From assembly GCA_963792075.1 (NCBI GenBank), contig CAWBUW010000012.1, forward strand, positions 1,860,001-1,924,000: a DNA stretch of 64,000 bases. Reading direction: 5' to 3'. Both the position numbers and the translations under genes were made by a program. Shown in pieces: positions 52,097 to 60,337 of this stretch; the stretch's first letter is position 1; each line of letters starts with the position of its first letter. Under the pieces are notes generated by a model. It searched no databases and had not been told where the DNA came from. It saw nothing but the letters and a program-made list of their open reading frames with translations. Origin of the DNA: CAWBUW01 sp963792075 (GTDB lineage: Bacteria; Chloroflexota; Anaerolineae; Anaerolineales; UBA4823).

Positions 52097-52954
52097 CTAT
52101 TCAATCTCATTTCGCGATAACCGAATTGTAAGTACGGAAAGCATCAAAATAACGAAAGCAAGGAAGAATGCCATCGCCGAGGCCTTTCCGATATCAAAGT
52201 AACGAAAGGCCGTTTGGTATATGTAAAGATAGAGCACTTGGGCAGCATCTCCTGGACCACCCTTCGTCATAACAAAGGGTAATGCAAAAACCTTCCACGA
52301 TTTGATCAATCCCCAGATTGTTACCAAAGAAAAACTCTCTTTTAGATTCGGAATGGTAATATAGAAAAGGAGTTGAATTGAGTTAGCCCCATCGATTCTG
52401 GCGGCCTCAAATAATTCTGAAGGAATCGCTATTATTCCCGCTAAAAACAAAACAACAGCCAGCCCGGTATACTTCCATAAACTAACAACCGTAATCGCCG
52501 GTAAGACAGTTTCCGGCGAGCTAAGCCAGCCACGCGTCAAATATCCAAGTCCGATATTTTGAAGGACAAAATTTACCAAGCCAAAATTATCGCTGTACAT
52601 CCAAATAAACATCACACCAGCAATGGAGAGTGGGATTACCACAGGCAGGAAGATCATGCCTTGCATGAAATTTCCTCCAAATGCACGTGAATGGATCAAT
52701 GAAGCAATCCCCAAGCCCAAAATGATAAGGGAGGGTAAAAACATTAGTGTAAATTGAAATGTGTGGAGCAATGCCACCCGGAATTGAGGGTCGCTCGCCA
52801 TTTGAAGGTAATTGCTAAATCCATTCCATTGCGGTGTATCAGAATAAACAAAATTATATTTTGTCAGGCTTAAATAAAATGAATTTATAAGCGGATATCC
52901 CAGAAATCCAATGAATAAGATCATAGCAGGCAGCGCCAGCAAAAAACCTGTCAA
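52097..52954 (-). CDS. carbohydrate ABC transporter permease (MalF/CUT1 type), N-terminus frameshifted
   Basis: 285 residues in the intact frame, six helices. The EAA loop is ELFEAARIDGANSIQLLFYITIP near residue 185. The only start in this frame is a TTG at 52954 with AGGAGG 2 bases away, which is too close. Upstream, another frame opens at ATG 53054 (MTNSLDHSDTAKSKLLQ) and ends after an A6 run. Removing one A joins it to RKTGAISARRKQEALTG, the expected cytoplasmic N-terminus. See the separate frameshift entry. Confidence 0.85.
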   Translation of the reverse strand: MTGFLLALPAMILFIGFLGYPLINSFYLSLTKYNFVYSDTPQWNGFSNYLQMASDPQFRVALLHTFQFTLMFLPSLIILGLGIASLIHSRAFGGNFMQGMIFLPVVIPLSIAGVMFIWMYSDNFGLVNFVLQNIGLGYLTRGWLSSPETVLPAITVVSLWKYTGLAVVLFLAGIIAIPSELFEAARIDGANSIQLLFYITIPNLKESFSLVTIWGLIKSWKVFALPFVMTKGGPGDAAQVLYLYIYQTAFRYFDIGKASAMAFFLAFVILMLSVLTIRLSRNEIE

Positions 52955-53054
52955 AGCCTCCTGCTTTCTACGGGCAGATATAGCTCCAGTTTTTCTATTT
53001 TTTCTGCAGTAATTTAGATTTGGCGGTGTCTGAATGATCTAATGAATTGGTCAT
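52955..53054 (-). pseudogene. frameshifted N-terminal segment of the MalF-like permease
   Basis: From ATG 53054 the frame gives MTNSLDHSDTAKSKLLQKK and then TAG. A run of six A (T6 at 52998-53003 on the plus strand) precedes the TAG. With five A the frame reads on through RKTGAISARRKQEAL into the permease. Either a read error or a real, possibly slippage-prone, frameshift. Confidence 0.7.
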
Positions 53055-53078
53055 ATTTCACCCAGGTAAGATAATTTC

Positions 53079-53110
53079 GAAGGAGCCTCCTCAAATGAAG
53101 AGGCTCCTTC
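53079..53110 (-). terminator. hairpin after the substrate-binding protein gene
   Basis: GAAGGAGCCTC (53079-53089) pairs with GAGGCTCCTTC (53100-53110). There is no U-tract. Such hairpins between a binding-protein gene and permease genes often stabilise the upstream mRNA and lower expression of the downstream genes. Confidence 0.75.
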
Positions 53111-53116
53111 TGGATG

Positions 53117-54487
53117 TTATTTGGAAACTAGCGTTAAATCCAGGCTTGCTGAACCGGAAATGAGATTCGCAAACATGGTTTCTAAGTCTTGCTGCCCGAG
53201 AATGTACTTTTGCGTTTCCTGCTGCAGCAATTTATCGAGTTGGTTGAATTGAACGAACTTTGGACCAAAACCTGAGTGCATCAGCGCTTGAAGTACAGCG
53301 GGATATTCAGGATCAGTCAAACCATCAAAGTTACGAGTAAGTGAGGGTAGTTTGCCATAATTATTGGCAGACCATTGCTGGTTGTCCTTGTCCATCATTT
53401 GTTCGCGGATAAACATTTTGGCAAGGTCAACCGCGGGCGAGATTTTGGGGATGACACACACAATTGCCTGTGAATTGGAACCATTTGCATCGGAGCCAGG
53501 CCAGGGCATCACGGTGGCTTTGTTAACTCCCTTTAGAGCCAGTTGGGCCTCTTTAAACCGTGAGTGAAAGGTAAGGATCATGGCCGCATTACCACTCTTC
53601 ATGTCATTACGATCAGCATTTTCATCTGAGATCGTACCTATGCTGGCATAGCCATCCGCCACCACCTTGCGTGCGAAGGTCATCACATCTATCGCTGCTT
53701 GGCTCTCAAAGTCCAAATTTGTGCCATCTTTATTCAAATAGGTACCTTGCTGGGCCTGTAACAAAGCCATATAGGTGATAGCCGCAGAGTTTGCCCCCCA
53801 GTTCAAGTGTAAACCCCACACCTTAACTTTTCCATCTGGGTCTTTAACCGTTAGTTTCTTGGCATAGTCGTACCATTCATCAAGGTTTTTTGGGGGGATG
53901 GGTTTGCCATCTGCGTCAGTTAATCCAGCCGCTTTCAGCATATCAAGATTAACAGTGAGATAGTACACTTCACCCATGAAGGGCATCGCATAATAGTGAT
54001 CGCCAAATTTGGTTGCAGCAAGCAAAGGGGTGACAAATTGGTCGGGCGCGAGGTTTATTTTTCCATCATCCACAAACATGTCATCCAAAGGCACAAGCAA
54101 GTTTTTGGCTACAAACGGCGAGATTGTTGTATCCATGCCACCACAAACCAAGTCCGCCTCTGTCTGTCCCTGGCTCCAAGGTAACAGCCAATTATTACCA
54201 TAATCTTCAGCGTTTGGCGCTACTGTAACCTTCACTTCAGGATGATCTGCCATGAATTTTTGAGAGGCACGGTCAATCGGCCATTTGTTGATCAGCCATG
54301 AATCAATTGTGATGCGGAGGGTTGTTGCCGCAGGCGCTGGAGCGACAGTAGATTGATCGGACGCCGCTGTTGGGGCCGTAACTGATTGTGGCGCCTCAGC
54401 GGTTGCAGCCTGACCGCAGGCTGAAGCTAGAAAACTGAGCACAGCCATAAAGACTATGAGTTTTGTGATTGTTGAACGTGCGTGCAT
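53117..54487 (-). CDS. ABC transporter substrate-binding lipoprotein (CUT1 sugar type)
   Basis: 456 residues. Signal with lipobox FLASAC (Cys near residue 24), an Ala/Thr/Pro linker, then a family 1 extracellular solute-binding fold: FMADHPEVKVTV, DLVCGGMDTTISPF, YYAMPFMGEVYYLTVNLDMLKAAGL and LDEWYDYAKKL. AAAGGAG precedes the ATG. Family members bind oligosaccharides or polyols. Here the ligand may carry N-methyl groups, judging by the two methyltransferase genes upstream (inference). Confidence 0.92.
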   Translation of the reverse strand: MHARSTITKLIVFMAVLSFLASACGQAATAEAPQSVTAPTAASDQSTVAPAPAATTLRITIDSWLINKWPIDRASQKFMADHPEVKVTVAPNAEDYGNNWLLPWSQGQTEADLVCGGMDTTISPFVAKNLLVPLDDMFVDDGKINLAPDQFVTPLLAATKFGDHYYAMPFMGEVYYLTVNLDMLKAAGLTDADGKPIPPKNLDEWYDYAKKLTVKDPDGKVKVWGLHLNWGANSAAITYMALLQAQQGTYLNKDGTNLDFESQAAIDVMTFARKVVADGYASIGTISDENADRNDMKSGNAAMILTFHSRFKEAQLALKGVNKATVMPWPGSDANGSNSQAIVCVIPKISPAVDLAKMFIREQMMDKDNQQWSANNYGKLPSLTRNFDGLTDPEYPAVLQALMHSGFGPKFVQFNQLDKLLQQETQKYILGQQDLETMFANLISGSASLDLTLVSK

Positions 54488-54564
54488 TTTTTCTCCTTTG
54501 TGGGTTCAATTAGAATTTCAATGTGGTAAGCTAAACCATAAAAAGCTTTATCCTCCTCCCAGAC

Positions 54565-56067
54565 TCACTGCGACTGGTACCAGGGGTCTCGTTTCGCGGT
54601 TGCCACAATTTCATCAATGGCTTTGATCTGTTCATCTGATAGTGGCTGAGGGTGATGAGTTTCCAAAATGTGCCTGGCTCGCTCTTTGGCTTTAGCTTCA
54701 AAGCCGCGAATTTTTTGCTTATTCCATGATTCCCAAGACATTCGTTCCATCAAATCAGAAAGCCAGAATTCTTTCCGGAAGTTGCGTCTCGTATGAGGAT
54801 GCGTCAAATATGATCCACCTATGCCCACTTGTTTAATTACATCCAGCGCGATCGTTTCTTCATTCACTTCAAAACCTTGCAACATACGCTTGATATATCC
54901 AGCAATTTCATTATCCAGGACAAGTTGTTCAAAGGAAAATGTGAGTGCATTTTCAATATGCCCTAATGTGCCGACTCCGGTTGCGCCAGCCAGGATGGGG
55001 AAAATCATGGAAAGGGCTTTTTCTACGCCAGCCTGTACGCCAGGGAAACAAGCATCTGTCTTCCCGCCATGGCATCCCCCGGGGCGACCATAATACTCTG
55101 AGAACAATTGCATGGCTGCGGTAACGAGGGGAAGACGGTCTGCTCCGGCATAACAGTAAATCCCGCTGCGCATATCATTCAATGTCGGGCACACATCGAG
55201 ACTGATGATGGCGTCCTCACGAATGGCATACGCAAGTGTCAGTCCACCTAATGTTTCTGCCAGACCTAGAGTCAGTGTGCCAGCACTGGTGGCAGGCGCC
55301 GTGGTACCCCCAGCCGGCATCGTATCCAGAGATTGGGGAAAACCGCGTTTGATAAATTCCATAAACACGGCAGCCATATCATGTCCAAATACAAGGGGCG
55401 AAGCCGTCTCGCCGTATCCAACAAGGATCGGCTGTTTACGCATGGCATCTTCGGACCCGGCTACTACTTTTGCAATCTCAGAAATGTACTCGATGTCTTT
55501 GACCGACCACGCTTCTATGCCACCCAGTTTGCTCGTCAGTTTGACCAGCTCGGACGTCATTACAACAGGACGAAGTTGGGCAGGAATTTCCGTGGCAACA
55601 CAAGGTAAGCCAACAAGATCGATGTTCCCCAACGCATCGGCAAGGCGGATACTGTCTCGCGCATCTTGCATTGTAGATGGGCGTCGATGACCATCTAGAT
55701 CATAGACAAAAATCGTGAACCCGCCTGTGTTCACGTCAAAGTTTTGACGAACTCGACGAGGCATGGTGCTGAAATGCATTGAGGTGTACCGCATGGGGAT
55801 ACGGTTTTTGTAACGCGGTGACTGTTCTTCTCCCTGTGGTAGGAAGTCCTTTCTCATACGCTTTACAGCGTTTTCCACAATTTCAGATGGGAACTTAACT
55901 TCCTGTTTTTCAAAATCAACTTTGCAACCTGCCCCTGCAAGCACCTTCAACGCTTCTTCATGCTCAATCCGCATCCCCACTTCCGAGAGCACTGTTAGCG
56001 CGGAGGAGTGAAGTAACTCCATTTCACTTCGAGTGAGAACATCAATCATGCCTGCTACCTTACTCAT
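54565..56067 (-). CDS. MttB-family (non-pyrrolysine) methylamine methyltransferase homologue
   Basis: 500 residues. The trimethylamine-methyltransferase-like fold is visible as LHSSALTVLSEVGMRIEHEEALKVL, AGGTTAPATSAGTLTLGLAETLGG and the GGKTDACFPGVQAGVEKAL block. No in-frame amber codon is present, so it is of the pyrrolysine-free type, which includes demethylases of glycine betaine and related quaternary amines that hand methyl groups to a corrinoid protein. No corrinoid protein gene is in the operon. The ribosome site is weak. Confidence 0.9.
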   Translation of the reverse strand: MSKVAGMIDVLTRSEMELLHSSALTVLSEVGMRIEHEEALKVLAGAGCKVDFEKQEVKFPSEIVENAVKRMRKDFLPQGEEQSPRYKNRIPMRYTSMHFSTMPRRVRQNFDVNTGGFTIFVYDLDGHRRPSTMQDARDSIRLADALGNIDLVGLPCVATEIPAQLRPVVMTSELVKLTSKLGGIEAWSVKDIEYISEIAKVVAGSEDAMRKQPILVGYGETASPLVFGHDMAAVFMEFIKRGFPQSLDTMPAGGTTAPATSAGTLTLGLAETLGGLTLAYAIREDAIISLDVCPTLNDMRSGIYCYAGADRLPLVTAAMQLFSEYYGRPGGCHGGKTDACFPGVQAGVEKALSMIFPILAGATGVGTLGHIENALTFSFEQLVLDNEIAGYIKRMLQGFEVNEETIALDVIKQVGIGGSYLTHPHTRRNFRKEFWLSDLMERMSWESWNKQKIRGFEAKAKERARHILETHHPQPLSDEQIKAIDEIVATAKRDPWYQSQ

Positions 56068-56116
56068 AGTTTATTCCAATCTATTTCCAGGGATTCCAAC
56101 TCATGCATTAGTAATT

Positions 56117-57154
56117 CTAATGGGTTTGGCGGTCATAATCTTCAGCAGCGGCGAACATTGCGCGGACGTTCTCATCGGGTGTGCCGGCGTCCATGTTGAT
56201 ACAGCACACGCCGACTTTCTCCGGATTGCCTGCCGATTTCAGTAATTCAAATGTATCTTGATAAATTTCAGACGCGGAACATTGAAGTATGCGTACCGGA
56301 CTGAGGCGCAAATTTAAGAACACGTCCGGCAAAGCCTGGCGGCATTTGTGAACATCTGAACCCCAACCGACATCAAAAAATATGGCGGGAATACAACTGT
56401 ATACCTTAGCGAACCTATGAAGTTTGTCGCCGCAATGGTGGATTCCATAAGGTTGTAGCCGTTCTGCCAGATACAATTCATAAGGCAGAAGTACTTTTTC
56501 GTATAAGCTTGGCGAAATCATGTTTACAGAGCAGTTACTATGCAAAAATATTGCTGGGTTTACATTAGTAATAGAACGGTTGGTAGCAATTGAACAAGTT
56601 CCGGTCAGTCGCCGCATCAGACTGACCAATGACACGTAAGTATCTGCTAACACCTGGAGCAAATGATGCATTAAATCTGGCTTTTCCATCAAATCGATAA
56701 AAACCTGCTGCCCGCGCAGGTGGAGAGCGGTATTGAATAAACCGTCCAGATCAAAATCGCCGATAACGTTGCCATAGATACCTTGTAAGGTGGCCGCATC
56801 TTTAAGTAGATGATCTATCGGCCATGTGTGTTCCACATCTGGAGGGCGCAAAGCCATGATTTCCGTATCGCTTAAAGGCTGACAATCTGGCCAGGGTGCT
56901 TCATCATTAGAAAACCGTACAGGAATTTCAAACAAGGCTGGTAAAACGAATCCTCCCGCTACCATCACTGATCCTAATACTGGTCGTGGATGTGGGTGCT
57001 TTTCACCGAATCCATAACGATTGTATAGCGCTGTGCGCATGAATAAATCATAGTCAATGCGTGTTTGACGATCCAGGTAAAAGCGCTCATCAAAGCAAAC
57101 ACCATAGTTGCGATGCCACCAATTGGGATTGAAAATCACTTCGACCGGGATCAT
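56117..57154 (-). CDS. uroporphyrinogen-decarboxylase-fold methyltransferase (MtaA/MtbA-like)
   Basis: 345 residues from ATG 57154 (the frame extends two codons to a TTG). UroD-type barrel: NPNWWHRNYGVCFDERFY, then GIHHCGDKLHRF, in which the H-x-C set could bind zinc as in MtaA and MtbA, and the closing VGVCCINMDAGTPDENV. Enzymes of this type move methyl groups between corrinoid proteins and thiols or tetrahydrofolate. It stands directly before the MttB homologue and 19 bases after the GntR gene. Confidence 0.85.
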   Translation of the reverse strand: MIPVEVIFNPNWWHRNYGVCFDERFYLDRQTRIDYDLFMRTALYNRYGFGEKHPHPRPVLGSVMVAGGFVLPALFEIPVRFSNDEAPWPDCQPLSDTEIMALRPPDVEHTWPIDHLLKDAATLQGIYGNVIGDFDLDGLFNTALHLRGQQVFIDLMEKPDLMHHLLQVLADTYVSLVSLMRRLTGTCSIATNRSITNVNPAIFLHSNCSVNMISPSLYEKVLLPYELYLAERLQPYGIHHCGDKLHRFAKVYSCIPAIFFDVGWGSDVHKCRQALPDVFLNLRLSPVRILQCSASEIYQDTFELLKSAGNPEKVGVCCINMDAGTPDENVRAMFAAAEDYDRQTH

Positions 57155-57172
57155 AATCAATACTCGTCGGGT

Positions 57173-57874
57173 TTAGGATTGGCTTTTGGGGTAAGTAGTG
57201 GCCATATCATTTATCAATGAGCGTTTCGCACGTTGAAGATGAGCTTCTACTTCATTTGCCGCCCTCAGTGGGTCGCGATCCTGTAAGGCCAATATAATCC
57301 TCTCGTGTTCTTCTTGCGCCACGCTCAACTCGCGTTCATAAGTGCGATAACGGATTCTAGCCATTTGAGCATGGATGTTTTCGCGTTCGTGAGGTTCACG
57401 TAAACGCTTATTCCCTGAACGTGCAACTAGTTGACGATGGAACTCGTGGTCCAATTCCAGATAGCGTGGGTACGCCAACTCAATCGGGGTTTGTTCCGCA
57501 AGTTTACCCATTTCTGTCACTATGCTTGCCAATTTCGACAGGTCTTCGTCACTGGCATTTGTTGCAATTAATTCAACCGCATAACGTTCGAGAATTCGAC
57601 GCACATCAAATGATTCCGCAATATCATCCACGCTTGGGTTGCTCACGAATGTACCAGAGCGCGGCAAAATGTGAATCAGTCCTTCCATTTCCAGGCGGCT
57701 CAACGCTTCTTTCAATGGTGTTTTACTCACTTTTAGTAGTTTACTGATTTCATTCAGATCAAGACGCTCACCCTGGGCAAGCTCCTTGCTAATAATTTTT
57801 TCTCTGAGAATGTTGTATACGGTTTCGCTTATTTTTGGAGAATCTATACGAGGAAAACTTTGTTCAATTGCCAT
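57173..57874 (-). CDS. GntR-family regulator (FadR subgroup)
   Basis: 233 residues. Winged HTH: ISETVYNILREKIISKELAQG, then LDLNEISKLLKVSKTPLKEALSRLEMEGLI. C-terminal FCD-type helical domain with ELDHEFHRQLVARSGN and HERIILALQDRD, whose histidines and aspartate usually bind a metal and an organic acid. AAAGGAT precedes the ATG. As first gene of the operon it probably regulates itself and the genes that follow. Confidence 0.92.
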   Translation of the reverse strand: MAIEQSFPRIDSPKISETVYNILREKIISKELAQGERLDLNEISKLLKVSKTPLKEALSRLEMEGLIHILPRSGTFVSNPSVDDIAESFDVRRILERYAVELIATNASDEDLSKLASIVTEMGKLAEQTPIELAYPRYLELDHEFHRQLVARSGNKRLREPHERENIHAQMARIRYRTYERELSVAQEEHERIILALQDRDPLRAANEVEAHLQRAKRSLINDMATTYPKSQS

Positions 57875-57960
57875 TTAGCATCCTTTGTGGAAAAATATAG
57901 ATATAATGCCAGGATCCTGGAATCTAAGATCTGATATCTAATATCTGATATTTCAGTTTC
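57875..57960 (-). promoter_or_regulatory. leader with tandem repeats, candidate GntR operator
   Basis: ATCTGATAT occurs twice (57929-57937 and 57943-57951) with a period of 14 bases, and related ATCTAAG precedes them. They lie just downstream of the promoter, overlapping the likely transcription start. Placement fits a repressor site. The sequence does not match the classic FadR box. Confidence 0.45.
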
Positions 57961-57989
57961 AGTATATAAACATATATTCTTATTGTCAA
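57961..57989 (-). promoter_or_regulatory. promoter of the GntR / methyltransferase / ABC operon
   Basis: Perfect TTGACA (57984-57989), 17-base spacer, TATACT (57961-57966) on the minus strand. A near-consensus promoter such as this normally needs a repressor to stay off. Confidence 0.78.
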
Positions 57990-58035
57990 TAGGCAATTCT
58001 AGTAGCCTTTGTCCTGACTTTGGCATCGTTAATCT

Positions 58036-58116
58036 GGGGTTCATTGGGAGTTGCCATGACAAAGTGCAGATGTGGGGGTGTTTTGCGGGCTTTGCCCGCA
58101 AAACACCCCCACATCG
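58036..58116. repeat. dispersed palindromic element copy 3
   Basis: The core 58069-58115 has perfect 22-base arms around TTT, identical to the centre of copy 1. The left flank (TTCATTGGGAGTTGCC) matches copy 2. The right flank of copies 1 and 2 is missing, so this copy is truncated on one side. Confidence 0.9.
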
Positions 58117-58132
58117 TTTTTAATATTTCTCG

Positions 58133-58360
58133 TTAATTTCGAATATTATCCGATTCTTTTGAATCGCAGCCAGACAAAGTGTCCGCACGCTGTTCCTCAT
58201 CGCATTGATTCGTGTTGTCTTGCAAATCCTTTAGGGCGGCACTCCCGCCGCTTTGATTCACAGTTTCCTGAGAAGCGACACCTCCGCAGCAACCGGATTT
58301 TCCAGCCGGCAAACCGACAGATTTTTTAATGAGTTTGACGAATGGGTTTTGGTCAGACAT
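58133..58360 (-). CDS. small Cys-containing protein downstream of the permease
   Basis: 75 residues; AAGGAG upstream supports it. The N-terminal PFVKLIKKSVGLPAGKSGCCGG carries a Cys-Cys-Gly-Gly motif. The remainder is polar and acidic with two more cysteines. CCGG pairs can bind thiophilic metals or arsenic. Along with the ArsR-type regulator and the permease, it may be a metalloid chaperone (inference). Not a family I can name. Confidence 0.65.
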   Translation of the reverse strand: MSDQNPFVKLIKKSVGLPAGKSGCCGGVASQETVNQSGGSAALKDLQDNTNQCDEEQRADTLSGCDSKESDNIRN

Positions 58361-58396
58361 GGATTTTCTCCTTAATTTGAATTTCGCTTTTTGTTT

Positions 58397-59338
58397 TCAT
58401 AAGATTCCAAAAGCCAGCAAGGCGTTATAGACGTAACCTAAAACAATCGCGCCGGCGAACAGCACGCCGATGACCAATCCAACCACGCGCCATTTTGCAA
58501 TGGCTAGCGCGCCCACGATTGCGCCGATGGATGTGCCTGCGCCTGTAATCAGAAAAGCCAGCACCGCGCCATAACTCATGCCTGCATCCAATAAAGCGCG
58601 CGCAAGCGGCATGGACGCTTCGGTGTTGAAATAGAAGGGGATGCCAAGCGCGGCAGCCAGCGGCACACCATAGATATGCCCTTCGCCAAACGCGGCAGAG
58701 ACCCAGGAGGAAGGGACAAGGTTGTTCAGAAAATAGCCAATGAACGCGAAGGCAAGAAAGAAGACAGCCAAACGGAGAGCCGCGACAAAGGTTTCCTTAA
58801 TGAGATTTCGCCAGGAAGCTTTCAAGGAGGTGGTTTGTGTTATTTGTTTTTGTGCAACTACTCCAGATGCGCCAGAAATCGGTTTAAAATGCGCTTGATT
58901 TGCCAGCCAGCCGCGCGTTTCAAGGATATACGCCACCGCGCCGCCTGTGAGCCCCAGCAAGATAGATGCAATAAAGAATGCCAGCGCGAAAGGCCAGCCA
59001 AACAGACCGGCGCTGAACACCAGCTCCTGCGGCGAAGTCAGCGGTGAAGCCACCATGAATGCCACGATTGGTGCCCAAGGCATGCTTCCTGCCATCATGC
59101 CAAGGATGACCGCAGTTGTGCCGCACGAACATAATGGCGTAGTGACTGCAACGCCAGTTGAAATCAGTACGCCAGATTTGCGGTTGCGCTGAAGGAAAGC
59201 CGCGATGCGATCTTGATCCACGTAAACTTTCAGCACACCCGTGATTACGGCGCTTGCCACCAGGAAAGGCCAGTTGATCGACAGAGTATCCCAAACTTGT
59301 GAGAGCGTTTTCAATAAAAGATCAATCAGAGTTGTCAT
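58397..59338 (-). CDS. permease, ArsP/DUF318 family
   Basis: 313 residues with eight to ten membrane helices. The family motif TPLCSCGTTAVILGMM near residue 72 and SPLTSPQELVFSAGLFGW follow, and the second half contains GIPFYFNTEASMPLARALLDAG and TGAGTSIGAIVGALAIAKW. ArsP members export trivalent organoarsenicals. Other members have unknown cargo. AAAGGAT precedes the ATG. It lies in an ArsR-regulated leftward group with two small Cys proteins. Confidence 0.88.
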   Translation of the reverse strand: MTTLIDLLLKTLSQVWDTLSINWPFLVASAVITGVLKVYVDQDRIAAFLQRNRKSGVLISTGVAVTTPLCSCGTTAVILGMMAGSMPWAPIVAFMVASPLTSPQELVFSAGLFGWPFALAFFIASILLGLTGGAVAYILETRGWLANQAHFKPISGASGVVAQKQITQTTSLKASWRNLIKETFVAALRLAVFFLAFAFIGYFLNNLVPSSWVSAAFGEGHIYGVPLAAALGIPFYFNTEASMPLARALLDAGMSYGAVLAFLITGAGTSIGAIVGALAIAKWRVVGLVIGVLFAGAIVLGYVYNALLAFGIL

Positions 59339-59359
59339 TTCATTATCCTTTGTTTTTAT

Positions 59360-59563
59360 TTATGCGATGCAGCAAGCAATGCTGGCTGGTTCATAATAGA
59401 GAGCTTCTACAAATTGAGTGTTCTTATGAAACTTCGTCTTCATTCCCGCCTTGCTGGTAGGTTGGGTAGATACCGCGAGTCGTGCCAAACGCTCCTGCTC
59501 GGCCTCGCGCAGTAAATCCTTTTGATGCTGAAGATGTACCAATATATCGATTTGGGTTAACAT
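59360..59563 (-). CDS. small protein before the permease, C-terminal IACCIA
   Basis: 67 residues; GAGGAG lies upstream of the ATG. It has an N-terminal helix (HLQHQKDLLREAEQERLARLA), a basic middle and a hydrophobic C-terminus ending EPASIACCIA with a vicinal cysteine pair. No known family. The Cys-Cys end and the operon suggest metal or metalloid binding. Confidence 0.62.
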   Translation of the reverse strand: MLTQIDILVHLQHQKDLLREAEQERLARLAVSTQPTSKAGMKTKFHKNTQFVEALYYEPASIACCIA

Positions 59564-59630
59564 GATTAAGTCTCCTCATTTATGTTTAATTTGAATTTGC
59601 AGTCAGTTTTACGGCATGGCATCATATTAT

Positions 59631-59648
59631 TATCGTATTTTTACGATA
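59631..59648 (-). promoter_or_regulatory. ArsR-type operator before the permease group
   Basis: TATCGTA-N4-TACGATA, a perfect inverted repeat. It is repeated almost exactly before the regulator gene. It lies at the promoter for the small protein and permease genes. Confidence 0.72.
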
Positions 59649-59700
59649 TAATGTGCCTAAAAAAATGGCCTCCGGCCAGTTTTTTTGTAGTCACAGCAAA

Positions 59701-60027
59701 CTAAAAAATGTGATTAATTTTAGATCGAAACCATAGTATTGCCTCTTCATTGAGATGATAATTCACTGCCGGTCCTTCTACAATTCCTTCGATCCAGCCA
59801 GCCTCGCGCAGAACTGCAAGGTGCTGCGAAGTCGTTGCTTGTGCGATAGGAAGATAATCCACTATTTCTCCTGTGATGCTACCCGGATGAGTCACCAGGA
59901 ATTTCATGATCTCAAAGCGCACAGGATTCCCCAGTGCTTTGAACATGGCGAGCAGCCGCTTCTGATCAAAGCCTGAGACATCGAGCGTACAACATGCTTC
60001 AGGTATGGATTTATTGTCGTGGGTCAT
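59701..60027 (-). CDS. ArsR-family transcriptional regulator
   Basis: 108 residues from ATG 60027. Winged HTH with MFKALGNPVRFEIMKFL, the recognition helix QATTSQHLAVLREAGWI, and the wing VEGPAVNYHLNEEAILWF. The N-terminus has PEACCTLDVSGF, a vicinal Cys-Cys that could be the metalloid sensor (many ArsR proteins have CxC or CC). The longer open frame upstream runs through a palindrome and is rejected. Operators stand both at its own promoter and at the next gene. Confidence 0.9.
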   Translation of the reverse strand: MTHDNKSIPEACCTLDVSGFDQKRLLAMFKALGNPVRFEIMKFLVTHPGSITGEIVDYLPIAQATTSQHLAVLREAGWIEGIVEGPAVNYHLNEEAILWFRSKINHIF

Positions 60028-60034
60028 ATTATTA

Positions 60035-60052
60035 TATCGTAAATATGCGATA
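60035..60052 (-). promoter_or_regulatory. second ArsR-type operator, before the regulator gene
   Basis: TATCGTA-N4-TGCGATA, the same spacing as at 59631-59648 with one mismatch. It lies immediately upstream of ATG 60027, so the regulator probably represses itself. Confidence 0.7.
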
Positions 60053-60107
60053 ATAATACTGCGTTTGATTGGCTTTGTCAATACTTTTCTTTGGGTTGCT
60101 CTGAAAG

Positions 60108-60161
60108 TTTGTTGGTGGTGTATGGGGGCGGCGTACGCCGCCCCCATACACCACCAACAAA
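60108..60161. repeat. 54-bp perfect loop-less palindrome
   Basis: 27-base arms meet at GTAC. Sequence unrelated to the other families. It lies between divergent genes. Confidence 0.9.
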
Positions 60162-60337
60162 TCCAACAACTTTTGAGCACTCCCGTCTTTTAGATTTGTT
60201 GGCAAGCATGAATTGATAGGAAAGGATAAAATATACTGGTCAAACATGTAATTTTATCAAAACGTCGGTTGGCGGCGGTTGAAAATTCGCTTTCCGAGTG
60301 AATGTTTGCGACGCCGTTGAACTGTAGGAGAGCATAT

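Larger units (their letters stand above)
60028..60337. other. divergent intergenic region with operator and palindrome
   Basis: 310 bases between the ArsR gene and the methyltransferase gene. It holds the ArsR-type operator at 60035-60052, a 54-bp perfect palindrome at 60108-60161 and the ribosome site TAGGAGA. No gene is seen in it. Confidence 0.7.

Noticed and set aside
57844..58101. Leftward 85-codon frame over the palindrome at 58 kb, and similar frames over the 19.5 and 22.0 kb copies
   Set aside because: They share peptides only because they read through the same repeat. There is no ribosome site or family.
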